DNA of 64,000 bases from Lactonifactor sp050944855 (GTDB taxonomy: Bacteria; Bacillota; Clostridia; Lachnospirales; Lachnospiraceae), in assembly GCA_050944855.1 (NCBI GenBank), contig JBMNRU010000011.1, positions 22,639 through 86,638 on the forward strand, in the 5' to 3' direction. This document shows positions 8,455 to 16,454 of this stretch, one piece after another. Numbering within the stretch: position 1 is the first letter of the stretch; each line of letters starts with the position of its first letter. The position numbers were made by a program, and so were the translations under genes. The notes under the pieces are model-generated. The model worked only from the letters and a program-made list of their open reading frames with translations, was not told the DNA's origin and did no database searches.

Positions 8455-9335
8455 TGATGAATGGTAGTTTTTTACATCCCCACACCATGCAGGAACTGGC
8501 AGAAGCTCTGGGTCAGATGACAGAAAAGAGCCGTATTATAGCAGGCGGCACAGATCTGATGATCGTACTTCGCAATAAAAGACCGGAAGTGGATATGTAT
8601 GTGAATATTTGGGGTATGGAAGAAATAGAAGGTATCCGTGAAGAAGAGGGATGGGTGCGCATTGGTGCCGCCACGACTCACGATACGATCTCTAAAAATC
8701 CCATTATAAAAGAAAAATTCAAAGCATTGTCCATGGCATGCGGAAGGGTCGGATCCCAGCAGATCCGCAACAAAGGAACCATCGGGGGCAGTTTAGTCAA
8801 TGCCTCTCCGGCAGGTGATATGATTCCTTGTGTGTGTCTGTTTGGCGGGGAACTGGAAATTTTAAAGGCAGATGGCAGTACGTATCGTATACTGGCGGCT
8901 GATTTCACTTTAGGAGTGAGCAAAACAGCTCTGCGGCCGCAGGAGGCGCTGACAGCGATCTGGCTGCCCATACGTGAAAACCGGCATAGTGCATTTGTAA
9001 AGCTGGGAAGTCGTAAGGAAGTGACGATCGCACAGGTGAATATGGCAGTTTCCTGGGAAAAAGATGAGTATTTCCATAATATAGAAGGATATTTGGGTGC
9101 GGTAGATACAAAACCAGTTTATCTGGAAGAGTTAGACCGTATTTTAGCGAATAAGAAAATAGAGCAGAAGCAAAGAGAAGAACTGGTACAGTCTTTAAGG
9201 GATCGTATCACCGCGATTCGCGAGAAGCGGAAACGCCCGCCCAAATTGAAAATTACGGAAGCCGAGCAGCTTTATAAAGAAAGAGCTGTGAGAAGCGTCG
9301 TATATGACATGATTGATCTTATGGAGGTAGAGTAA
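8454..9335 (+). CDS. Molybdenum hydroxylase FAD-binding subunit
   Basis: 293 residues of the CutM/XdhB type. The FAD-binding motifs IAGGTDLMIVLRNK (about residue 28) and IRNKGTIGGSLVNASPAGD (about 105) are both present. The ATG at 8454 is preferred over GTG at 8451 because AAGGAG sits 7 bp before it. It completes the hydroxylase and hands electrons to a soluble acceptor. The next gene begins at the base after its stop. Confidence 0.93.
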   Translation: MMNGSFLHPHTMQELAEALGQMTEKSRIIAGGTDLMIVLRNKRPEVDMYVNIWGMEEIEGIREEEGWVRIGAATTHDTISKNPIIKEKFKALSMACGRVGSQQIRNKGTIGGSLVNASPAGDMIPCVCLFGGELEILKADGSTYRILAADFTLGVSKTALRPQEALTAIWLPIRENRHSAFVKLGSRKEVTIAQVNMAVSWEKDEYFHNIEGYLGAVDTKPVYLEELDRILANKKIEQKQREELVQSLRDRITAIREKRKRPPKLKITEAEQLYKERAVRSVVYDMIDLMEVE

Positions 9336-10862
9336 ATGAGTAAAGTAATAACGCTGGGTCACAAACTGACCCTGGAAGAATTCATGGATGTTGTTCGTTA
9401 TCATGCGAAAGTGGAATTTTCAGAAGAGTACAAAGCAAAAATCCGTAAATCCAGAGCCATGGTAGAAAAGTGTGTGGATGAGGCACGTCCAGTGTACGGA
9501 ACCACTACCGGTTTTGGTAAATTAGTAACACAATCCATCCCAAAAGAACAGGCAGAGCTGCTTCAGAAGAATATTATTCTTACACATTCTACTTCAGTAG
9601 GAGAACCTTTCGGTGAGGAAGAAGTGCGTGCCATGATGCTGATGGTGCTGCAGAGTATGGGTGTGGGCGTAACCGGTGTACGACTGGAACTGGCAGAAAT
9701 GTATCGGGAAGCACTGAATAAAAATCTGATCCCCTATGTGCCGAAGGAGGGATCTGTAGGTTATCTCTGTGCGGAAGCTCATATTGCTACCATTATGATC
9801 GGAGAAGGTCGGGCGTATTATGACGGTGTTTTATATGATGGCAAGACCGCTCTTGAAAAAGCAGGCATGAAACCTATCGTATTGAGTTATAAAGAAGGCC
9901 TGATCTTAACCAACGGTGTTACATCTCCGACGGCAATGGCTGCTATTGCTATCTATGATATGATTCGTGCCGTTAAGACGGCAGATATTATTGGCGCCAT
10001 GTCTTTGGAAGGACTTAACGGCATTATTAAAGCATATGATCCGCACATTACGAATTGCAGGCCGCAGGAAGAGCTGATTCATACAGCTGAAAATGTGCGT
10101 ACCATATTGAAGGATTCCGAAGTGATAAAAGCTGCGAAAGGAAGTCATGTACAGGATCCACTGTCTCTTCGCTGTATTCCGCAGATGCATGGAGCCGCAA
10201 AGAGGGTGCTCTATAATGCAAAAGATGTTATCGAAGTGGAATTAAATTCCTGTGCTGACAACCCGATCCTGTGTGGTGAAGGCGATGATTTTGATGCCTT
10301 TTCCAATGGAAATCCGGACAGCTCTTACGTAGGACTGCAGATGGATGCAGCCTGCATTGCAGTCACTTCTGTTGCCAAAATGTCTGAGAGAAGAAATGTC
10401 AGATTCCTGGATACGAATCTTTCCGGTTATCCATGGTTCTTAGTAAAGGAACCAGGTTTAAATTCCGGTTTGATGATTCCTCAGTATACGCAGGCAGGAC
10501 TTTTAAATGATATGCGTATTTTATGTACACCGGCCAGCATTGATAATGTAACCACCAGTGCCAATCAGGAAGATTATGTAGCTATGGGTTATAATGCCTG
10601 CAAGAAATCTTTGACTATAGTGAAGAATCTGGAATACGTGATGGCAATCGAACTGATGTCTGTATATCAGGCACAGCAGTTTGTGGACGAAGGGTTAGAG
10701 AGAGGCCAGGGAAGTAAGGTTGTATATGATCTGTTGAAGGATAGAGTTCCGGTTATGGATGTGGATATGTATCTGTATCCATGTCTTGAGACACTTCGGG
10801 ATATGATTCATAGCGGTGAATTACTGGAGGCTGTGGAAAAGGTAACCGGACCATTGAAATAG
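9336..10862 (+). CDS. Histidine-ammonia-lyase-fold protein lacking the MIO tripeptide (ergothionase-like)
   Basis: 508 residues, the usual length of HAL. Family landmarks: YGTTTGFG (residues 49-56, with the HAL catalytic Tyr), LTNGVTSPTAM, QDPLSLRC, NSCADNP and SANQED. The MIO-forming Ala-Ser-Gly is absent: where HAL reads GSVG-ASG-DLAPLAH, this protein reads GSVG-YLCAEAH, a clean three-residue deletion (bases about 9750-9782). The Tyr of HAL QDxYSLRC is Leu and the ASEN motif is LNDM. To my knowledge ergothionase of Treponema denticola is a HAL-fold enzyme that works without MIO and eliminates trimethylamine from ergothioneine. A betaine lyase of that kind is the best guess; standard ammonia-lyase activity is unlikely. 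Confidence 0.85.
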   Translation: MSKVITLGHKLTLEEFMDVVRYHAKVEFSEEYKAKIRKSRAMVEKCVDEARPVYGTTTGFGKLVTQSIPKEQAELLQKNIILTHSTSVGEPFGEEEVRAMMLMVLQSMGVGVTGVRLELAEMYREALNKNLIPYVPKEGSVGYLCAEAHIATIMIGEGRAYYDGVLYDGKTALEKAGMKPIVLSYKEGLILTNGVTSPTAMAAIAIYDMIRAVKTADIIGAMSLEGLNGIIKAYDPHITNCRPQEELIHTAENVRTILKDSEVIKAAKGSHVQDPLSLRCIPQMHGAAKRVLYNAKDVIEVELNSCADNPILCGEGDDFDAFSNGNPDSSYVGLQMDAACIAVTSVAKMSERRNVRFLDTNLSGYPWFLVKEPGLNSGLMIPQYTQAGLLNDMRILCTPASIDNVTTSANQEDYVAMGYNACKKSLTIVKNLEYVMAIELMSVYQAQQFVDEGLERGQGSKVVYDLLKDRVPVMDVDMYLYPCLETLRDMIHSGELLEAVEKVTGPLK

Positions 10863-10890
10863 AATACGATCCATGTGTCGTTGGGACATA

Positions 10891-10928
10891 CAGAGGCGGG
10901 GGACGGAAAGTTCCCTGCCTCTTGTCTT
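10891..10928 (+). terminator. Internal terminator of the catabolic island
   Basis: AGAGGC-G-GGGGAC pairs with GTTCCC-T-GCCTCT, followed by TGTCTTTTT. It splits the island into a transporter/hydroxylase/lyase unit and an AcnX/dehydrogenase unit, or attenuates read-through between them. Confidence 0.75.
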
Positions 10929-10930
10929 TT

Positions 10931-10961
10931 TATCATACAGGAAAGTTCGCCCTATATGATA
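10931..10961 (+). promoter_or_regulatory. Inverted repeat ahead of the AcnX operon
   Basis: TATCATA (10931-10937) and TATGATA (10955-10961) are exact inverted copies 17 bp apart, directly after the terminator and 65 bp before the first AcnX gene. The second arm contains a TATGAT -10-like hexamer. It could be an operator or promoter for the second transcript; no strong -35 is visible. Confidence 0.35.
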
Positions 10962-11025
10962 AAACTTTTGTTGAACAAAGACAGGGGATGGCCAATCATC
11001 GATTTGATGTACAGGAGGTAATATC

Positions 11026-12231
11026 ATGTATTTAACACAAGAGCAGCAGGATATGTTAGACGGAAAATACGGCAAAGGCACCGCCTATGCCATGAAAATT
11101 CAGGTGGCCATCGGAGAGTCCTTTGATGCTGAAAGAATGGTGCCCATTACAAGAGCCCATGTAGCATTAAGCAATCAGGAAGCAGACCTCTGGTTTGCGG
11201 AAAAACTATTATCAGAGGGAGCAAAATGCCGTGTGGCTCCCACTGTGAACCCGGGCTTTTGCCTGTCTTATTTTACGGGACACCATATGGTATCCGATGA
11301 GGATGCCGCATTGATGCAGAGAACGCATAATGCGTATAAAGGATTGGGCGCAGTGCTGACTTATAACTGTACCCCCTATGTGGCAACCAATGTTCCAAAT
11401 TTTGGAGAGATCACCGCATACTCAGAATCCAGTGCCACACCGTATATTAATTCCGTGTGGGGTGCCAGAAGCAACCGGGAAGGTGCCAACAGCGCTTTAT
11501 GTGCTGCTATTACCGGTTATGTGCCGGAATATGGCCTGCTGCTGGATGAAAACAGAAAAGGTAATATTTTAGTGGAAGTAAAAGCAGATATGAAGTCTGA
11601 TTTCCAGTATCATCTGCTGGGATATATGGGCAAAAAGATCGGCAAAGGGATTCCGGTATTTACCGGCCTGCCCAAACAGATCGGACCGGAAGCCCTGACG
11701 AACCTGGGAGCACAGCTGAATACATCCGGTGCCTATGGTATGTATCATATTGCGGGATTTACGCCGGAGGCACAGACCCTGGAGCAGGCCTTTGGCGGAA
11801 AAGAACCGGAAAGAGTCGTAGAGATCACCAATGAGGATCTGGATGCTATTTTGGAGGAGATCTCTTTGGAAGGCGGCCGCAAGATTGATTTTGCTATGTT
11901 CGGATGCCCGCATTTTACCCTGGAGCAGGCCAAATACATAGCAAAACGGGTAGAAGGCAAGAAGTTAAAAGCAGAAATGTGGATCCTTACCTCTTACCAT
12001 GTAAAAGAACTGGCAGACCGCATGGGGATCACAGAGATCCTGGAGGCAGCAGGGGCTGTGATCGTACCGGATACCTGTCCGGACCAGCCGTGCTGGGGTC
12101 ATCTGCGTGGTAAGATCGGCGTGACAGAATCACCAAAATGCGCATATTATCCGAAACGCCGGGGCATTGATTTTGTGATCCGTGATCTGGATACATGTAT
12201 TGAAGCAGCATTAACAGGGGAGGTATTATAA
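11026..12231 (+). CDS. AcnX-type hydro-lyase large (catalytic) subunit, copy 1
   Basis: 401 residues of the aconitase-X family (COG1679). The three cluster-binding cysteines are in place: NCTPYV (about residue 115), GCPHFT (about 292) and DTCPDQPCWG (about 347). The family includes cis-3-hydroxy-L-proline dehydratase and archaeal mevalonate-5-phosphate dehydratase, which remove water from a hydroxy acid using an Fe-S centre. An AGGAGG site precedes it. Its small swivelling subunit starts 1 bp after its stop. It differs clearly from the second copy downstream, so the two are separate enzymes rather than a recent duplication. The substrate is unknown; with an LDH2 enzyme at the operon end, a hydroxyproline-like compound is attractive. 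Confidence 0.88.
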   Translation: MYLTQEQQDMLDGKYGKGTAYAMKIQVAIGESFDAERMVPITRAHVALSNQEADLWFAEKLLSEGAKCRVAPTVNPGFCLSYFTGHHMVSDEDAALMQRTHNAYKGLGAVLTYNCTPYVATNVPNFGEITAYSESSATPYINSVWGARSNREGANSALCAAITGYVPEYGLLLDENRKGNILVEVKADMKSDFQYHLLGYMGKKIGKGIPVFTGLPKQIGPEALTNLGAQLNTSGAYGMYHIAGFTPEAQTLEQAFGGKEPERVVEITNEDLDAILEEISLEGGRKIDFAMFGCPHFTLEQAKYIAKRVEGKKLKAEMWILTSYHVKELADRMGITEILEAAGAVIVPDTCPDQPCWGHLRGKIGVTESPKCAYYPKRRGIDFVIRDLDTCIEAALTGEVL

Positions 12232-12232
12232 G

Positions 12233-12637
12233 ATGGGAAAAAAATACAGTTGTCATAAAATCTCAGAAGGCAAGACGACAGGAGAAGCACTGGTATCAAA
12301 AGATGACATTATGTTTTATCTGATCAATCCGGAAACCGGAGTTGTCATTGAACCGGCACACTGTCTGGAAGGAAAGAGCATGTCACAGAAGATCCTGATC
12401 TTTCCAAGTGGAAAGGGAAGCTCTGTTGTACAGGCAGACGGATTGTTTCAGCTGATGAAAAGAGAAAATACACCAAAGGGTATGATTATCCAGTATCCGG
12501 AAACTGTACTGGTCTCCAGTGCCATTATCATGGAAATCCCTATGGTAGATAAAGTGGATCCGCAGTTTTATGAGGACGTGAAAGATGGAGATACGGTATG
12601 TATCAATGCGGATGAAGGCTTTATTGAAATTTTATAG
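12233..12637 (+). CDS. AcnX-type hydro-lyase small (swivelling) subunit, copy 1
   Basis: 134 residues matching the swivelling domain of AcnX enzymes (COG1786). The phosphate-loop-like motif FPSGKGSSVV (about residues 61-70) contains the conserved Ser of the family active site, and the ILVS/SSAIIMEIPMVD region follows. It starts 1 bp after the large subunit and should form a heterodimer with it. Confidence 0.88.
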   Translation: MGKKYSCHKISEGKTTGEALVSKDDIMFYLINPETGVVIEPAHCLEGKSMSQKILIFPSGKGSSVVQADGLFQLMKRENTPKGMIIQYPETVLVSSAIIMEIPMVDKVDPQFYEDVKDGDTVCINADEGFIEIL

Positions 12638-12665
12638 AACGAAAAGGGAAAGGAGGATTCTCACC

Positions 12666-13964
12666 ATGAATCTGACAAGAGAAGAACAGGCGATGTTAGA
12701 TGGCGAAAAAGGACGTCTGATCCAGGTAGCCATGGAGAATGTTGTGCGTTATGCCGAAGTGTTGGGTGCTGAAGAATTATGTAAGATCACGAAAGCCACT
12801 GTATTTTGCGGCGGTCATAATTATCTGGAAGTTTGCGAGTCCGAGGATTTCCATGAAGTATTTACGCGTATGAATATGGCGCGTAATGAGGTGATACCTT
12901 TTGACCGGACCTGTCCTGACTGCTATATTCAGTCCTGTGTTGCTGCCTGTGACCAGTTTGTATATGAACCTTTGCATCAGAGTAAAGAATTTTTTGAAAA
13001 AGATCATTATTACATTGAAGAGGCAAGAAAAGCAGGAGTAACGATAACAGGAAGCTGTTCTCCGTATCTGACAGGATGGATTCCGGTAAGAGGAGAGCAT
13101 TTTGTTACCACGGAATCCGGAATGACCATTTTAGGAAATTCTCTGTGGGGAGCCTGCTGTAATGCAGATGGTATTGAAGCGGCCTTCTGGTCCGCTATCT
13201 GCGGAAGAACTCCGAAATGGGGATATCACGTGCAGGAAAACCGTTACGGAACCCATTTGGTCCACATTGATACAAATCTTGAATCCATTACAGAATGGGA
13301 AGTTTTGGGAAAAGCAATGGCATTAAAATTGCCGGCTACGAATTGTGTTCCGGTTATTGTGGGAGATTTTCAGGATGTAGATTTTGTAAAACTGAAATCT
13401 TTCTTTACCGCACTGGCAATTACCACCAATTGCCGTATGTGCCATATTGTAGGCATTACGCCGGAAGCCGCTACTGTGGAAATGGCTTTTGCAGGTCATG
13501 AGATCGTGGATGAATTTACGATTACACAGGAGGATATTAATGCGGCGTATGAGCCTTTATGTGATAAGCCGGAAGGCGAAGTAAATCTGGTAAGCCTGGG
13601 TTGTCCGCACTATGACATTAATCAGATTAAAAAAGTAGCAGATTATATGAAGGGGAAAAAGGTACACCCGAAGGTAAACTTTATGGTATGGACAGTATAT
13701 CCGATTAAAGCCATGGCGGATCTGAATGGTTACACAAAGATCATTGAAGAAGCCGGCGGTCATATTTTTACAAGCACCTGTCCTACAACCATTGGAGAAG
13801 TATTGCTGAAGGATTATCCAAATCAGGTGTATGACAGCCTGAAACAGTCAGGAAGTGTACGCTCTCTGCCATTAGAACAGAATATTTACTATACAGATGT
13901 ATATCGTGCTATGGAAGCGGCCATCAGCGGCCAGTGGAAGGAGGAATATCGATGGAAAAAATAA
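12666..13964 (+). CDS. AcnX-type hydro-lyase large subunit, copy 2
   Basis: 432 residues from the ATG at 12666, chosen because AAGGAGG lies just before it; upstream in-frame ATGs fall inside the previous gene. The three cluster cysteines are present: GSCSPYLTGW, GCPHYD and TSTCPTTIG. Two extra cysteine-rich stretches, TCPDCYIQSCVAACDQF (about residues 80-96) and GACCNADG, are absent from copy 1. The N-terminus keeps the LTREEQAMLDG motif that also opens copy 1. It belongs to the same family but is divergent, so it probably acts on a different intermediate. Confidence 0.85.
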   Translation: MNLTREEQAMLDGEKGRLIQVAMENVVRYAEVLGAEELCKITKATVFCGGHNYLEVCESEDFHEVFTRMNMARNEVIPFDRTCPDCYIQSCVAACDQFVYEPLHQSKEFFEKDHYYIEEARKAGVTITGSCSPYLTGWIPVRGEHFVTTESGMTILGNSLWGACCNADGIEAAFWSAICGRTPKWGYHVQENRYGTHLVHIDTNLESITEWEVLGKAMALKLPATNCVPVIVGDFQDVDFVKLKSFFTALAITTNCRMCHIVGITPEAATVEMAFAGHEIVDEFTITQEDINAAYEPLCDKPEGEVNLVSLGCPHYDINQIKKVADYMKGKKVHPKVNFMVWTVYPIKAMADLNGYTKIIEEAGGHIFTSTCPTTIGEVLLKDYPNQVYDSLKQSGSVRSLPLEQNIYYTDVYRAMEAAISGQWKEEYRWKK

Positions 13965-14371
13965 TTTTACATGGTCGGGGTGTGATCCCCGGAGTCGTAG
14001 AAGGAGAAGCATTGGTATGTCCTCGCAGTATCACCGGATGGGGCGGTATTGATCCGAAGACGGGAGTTATTAAGGATTGGGATAATCCGAATAAAGGAAA
14101 AACGATTAAAGATACTATTTTAGTTATGCCGGGAAGCAAAGGATCGAATGGCTGGTCCTGCTATTTTGGAGCTGCCCGGGCAGCAGGCTGTGCGCCGAAG
14201 GGATGGATGTTTACGGAGATTGACTCCAGCGCCGGCGTTGCCAGTGCTGTTATGCAGATTCCCACCATCGTAGATTTTGCAAAAGGAGAAGATCCCTGCA
14301 AATGTATTGCAAATGGAGATTATGTCCGTATGGACGGCAGCACGGGAATTGTGGAAGTGACGAAAAAATAA
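13952..14371 (+). CDS. AcnX-type hydro-lyase small subunit, copy 2
   Basis: 139 residues. It opens with the swivelling-domain signature HGRGVIPGVVEGEALV and holds the MPGSKGSNGWSCYFGAAR active-site loop (about residues 60-77). The ATG at 13952 follows an AAGGAGG site and overlaps the end of its large subunit by 13 bp, so the pair is translationally coupled. This copy keeps the family loop better than copy 1. Confidence 0.88.
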   Translation: MEKIILHGRGVIPGVVEGEALVCPRSITGWGGIDPKTGVIKDWDNPNKGKTIKDTILVMPGSKGSNGWSCYFGAARAAGCAPKGWMFTEIDSSAGVASAVMQIPTIVDFAKGEDPCKCIANGDYVRMDGSTGIVEVTKK

Positions 14372-14393
14372 AGGGATCAGGAGGAGAAGGTAT

Positions 14394-15422
14394 ATGGGTG
14401 TAAAAGTAAAAGTTGAGGAAATCAGAGGCCTTATGACAGATGCGCTTGCGCTCCGGGGAATTACGGGGGAAGAGGCCGCATTTATCATTGATGATTATAT
14501 GGAGTCTGAGCTGGAAGGCCATAAAACACATGGTCTCTCTAAGTTTTTAATGATAGATATCGGAATTGCCGAGAGAAACGGCGATATTAAGATCGTAAAA
14601 AAAGAAAACTGCTATGCAAAGATTGACGGCAACCGTGAGTTGGGCCACATTGCTGCAATGCACGCAACGGACCTGGCGATTGAGATGGCAAAAGAGCACG
14701 GTGTGGGCATTGTTGCCTTTGACCATATCAGCCGTTATTCCCGTATTACTCCGTATGCAAGGAGAATTGCAAATGCAGGTCTGGTAGGTATGCTGACCAA
14801 CAACGGCGGTCCTATGTGTGTGGCTCCGTTTGGCGGCAAGAGAGCAATCTTTGGAACCAATCCATTGTGTTTTGCGTTTCCAAGTAATCGGGAGAAACCA
14901 TATATTTTTGATTTTGCTACCGCGCAGAAAGTATGGGGAGAGATCCGTCAGGCTATGGTAGAAAAACGTCCTATGGCTCCGAATGCTTTTCTGGATGAGA
15001 CCGGTGCATTTACCCAGGATCCCGAAAAAGCAGTAGCAGGTGTGCCATTTGGCGGACCAAAAGGATACGCTCTTTGCTTTGCTTTAGAGGTTATGGTAGG
15101 TGCTCTGATCGGAGCTAAGATGGGAAGTGAAGCACAGGATGAATTTGATCTGGGCTATTTATTCATGGCATTTTCACCGGATATGTTTACGGATCTGGAG
15201 ACCTTTAAAACAGAGATGGATATGCTGGCAGAGGATGTGAGAAACTGCGAGCCCATAAAACCGGGCGGACAGGTATTCATTCCGGGAGAAGTCTTTGGCA
15301 ATAAGAAAGTGAGTGATATTGATCAGAATGAGGTAGAGATCGAAGAAGACGTATACGAACGGCTGCAGATTATGAGTCATTCATTAGAGGGCGGACTGGA
15401 GAACAATAAATTGCTGAATTAA
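14394..15422 (+). CDS. LDH2/malate-dehydrogenase-type oxidoreductase
   Basis: 342 residues of the Ldh_2 family, which includes delta1-pyrroline-2-carboxylate/piperideine-2-carboxylate reductase, ureidoglycolate dehydrogenase and sulfolactate dehydrogenase. The catalytic loop reads GHKTHGLSKF (about residues 43-52), with the His of the usual SHG motif kept and its Ser changed to Thr. TNNGGPMCVAPFGG and GTNPLCFAFPS form the nicotinamide site, and GGPKGYALCFALEVM is the family C-terminal block. It ends the AcnX operon. Known AcnX hydroxyproline dehydratases work with an enzyme of this family that reduces pyrroline-2-carboxylate to proline, so a cyclic imine is a reasonable substrate. Confidence 0.82.
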   Translation: MGVKVKVEEIRGLMTDALALRGITGEEAAFIIDDYMESELEGHKTHGLSKFLMIDIGIAERNGDIKIVKKENCYAKIDGNRELGHIAAMHATDLAIEMAKEHGVGIVAFDHISRYSRITPYARRIANAGLVGMLTNNGGPMCVAPFGGKRAIFGTNPLCFAFPSNREKPYIFDFATAQKVWGEIRQAMVEKRPMAPNAFLDETGAFTQDPEKAVAGVPFGGPKGYALCFALEVMVGALIGAKMGSEAQDEFDLGYLFMAFSPDMFTDLETFKTEMDMLAEDVRNCEPIKPGGQVFIPGEVFGNKKVSDIDQNEVEIEEDVYERLQIMSHSLEGGLENNKLLN

Positions 15423-15430
15423 AGTATGTT

Positions 15431-15477
15431 AAAGGGTATTCCTCAAGCCATTTTAGGATTTTTGGGATACCCTTTTA
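15431..15477 (+). terminator. Terminator closing the catabolic island
   Basis: AAAGGGTATTCC pairs with GGGATACCCTTT (one G-T pair), followed by TATCG. It separates the island from the convergent ylmC-like gene and could serve both strands. Confidence 0.75.
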
Positions 15478-15481
15478 TCGT

Positions 15482-15736
15482 TTATCCGTGATGCGTACAT
15501 TTATCTTCCTGTATTTTCACCAGGATAATATCTTCTCCGATCTGTACGATACATCTCCAGGGAATGACAAATTCACTGCAGGGAGAGAAGAAACTGAAGG
15601 ATTTTCCATGAATGGGTACAATAAGGGCAGTGATGCAGCCGGTATCGCAGTCCAGTTCCAGGTCAATGGGGCAGCCTAGAGACTTACAGGTACAGGTGTT
15701 TATGACTTCTTTTTGTTTTAATTCACAGAAACGCAT
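15482..15736 (-). CDS. YlmC/YmxH-family sporulation-associated PRC-barrel protein
   Basis: 84 residues with the family opening MRFCELKQKEVINTC, followed by LGCPIDLELD, TGCITALIVP and FVIPWRCIVQIGEDIILV. This is the small PRC-barrel domain found in spore formers; its biochemical role is not established. An AAGGAG site precedes the ATG. It is divergent from nrdR, an arrangement common in clostridia. Confidence 0.88.
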   Translation of the reverse strand: MRFCELKQKEVINTCTCKSLGCPIDLELDCDTGCITALIVPIHGKSFSFFSPCSEFVIPWRCIVQIGEDIILVKIQEDKCTHHG

Positions 15737-15820
15737 GGAGGCTCCTTACTTAAATTTCTCTGTATTTATGTATATGATAGATTCGGGAAAATTTTTCTGA
15801 AAAAACGTGTTTTGTCTGCA

Positions 15821-15849
15821 TTGACGAAAAAAAAAGGATATATTATACT
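15821..15849 (+). promoter_or_regulatory. Sigma-A-type promoter of nrdR
   Basis: TTGACG (15821-15826) and TATACT (15844-15849) are separated by exactly 17 bp, 33 bp before the nrdR start. Confidence 0.75.
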
Positions 15850-15881
15850 TTACATAATATGGAACGTGAAAGGAGAACAAC

Positions 15882-16331
15882 ATGCGCTGCCCTTATTGTA
15901 ATCAGGATAATACCCGCGTAGTGGATTCCCGCCCTGTGGAGGATACAAACTCTATTCGCAGGCGGAGAATGTGTGATGGCTGCGGAAAGCGTTTTACCAC
16001 CTATGAGAAGGTGGAAAATATCCCTATGGTGGTGATCAAGAAAGACCAGACCAGGGATCAGTATGACCGGTCGAAGCTGGAAGCCGGTGTGAGACGTGCC
16101 TGCTATAAGCGTCCGATTCCCGTACAGGAGATTGAAGATCTGCTGGATGAGATCGAAACGGCGATTTTTAATATGGAAGAAAAGGAAGTCAGCAGTTCTG
16201 TGATCGGCGAACTGGTAATGGATAAGTTAAAGGATCTGGATCCGGTTGCCTATGTTCGTTTTGCATCTGTATACCGGGAATTTAAGGATGTGAATACCTT
16301 CATGGATGAGCTGAAGAAAATGCTGAAATAG
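15882..16331 (+). CDS. nrdR: Transcriptional repressor NrdR
   Basis: 149 residues, the full length of the family. The N-terminal zinc ribbon has CPYC and CDGCGKRF with RRRRMC between; the rest is the ATP-cone domain (VVIKKDQTRDQYDRSKL onward). NrdR represses ribonucleotide reductase genes when dATP is bound. It has its own promoter and terminator and is monocistronic. No ribonucleotide reductase gene lies in the window. Confidence 0.97.
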   Translation: MRCPYCNQDNTRVVDSRPVEDTNSIRRRRMCDGCGKRFTTYEKVENIPMVVIKKDQTRDQYDRSKLEAGVRRACYKRPIPVQEIEDLLDEIETAIFNMEEKEVSSSVIGELVMDKLKDLDPVAYVRFASVYREFKDVNTFMDELKKMLK

Positions 16332-16337
16332 GAAAAG

Positions 16338-16375
16338 AAGATTTCGATTGTCCCTGCAGTTGAAATCTTTTTTTG
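16338..16375 (+). terminator. Terminator of nrdR
   Basis: AAGATTTCGATTG pairs with CAGTTGAAATCTT (one mismatch), ending in a run of seven T. It overlaps the -35 of the next promoter. Confidence 0.85.
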
Positions 16376-16388
16376 TCGGGAGTATAAT
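16360..16388 (+). promoter_or_regulatory. Sigma-A-type promoter of alaA
   Basis: TTGAAA (16360-16365) and TATAAT (16383-16388) with a 17-bp spacer. The -35 lies inside the descending arm of the nrdR terminator, so the two signals are nested. Confidence 0.75.
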
Positions 16389-16454
16389 ACCAGAGAACGA
16401 GTTAGAAAATTTAAGAGAAATGCTTTCTTACATAGAAGCAGGAGAGAAGGAAAT

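Noticed and set aside
9336..10862. Ordinary histidine ammonia-lyase (hutH)
   Set aside because: The Ala-Ser-Gly that forms MIO is deleted and there is no hutU or hutI nearby.
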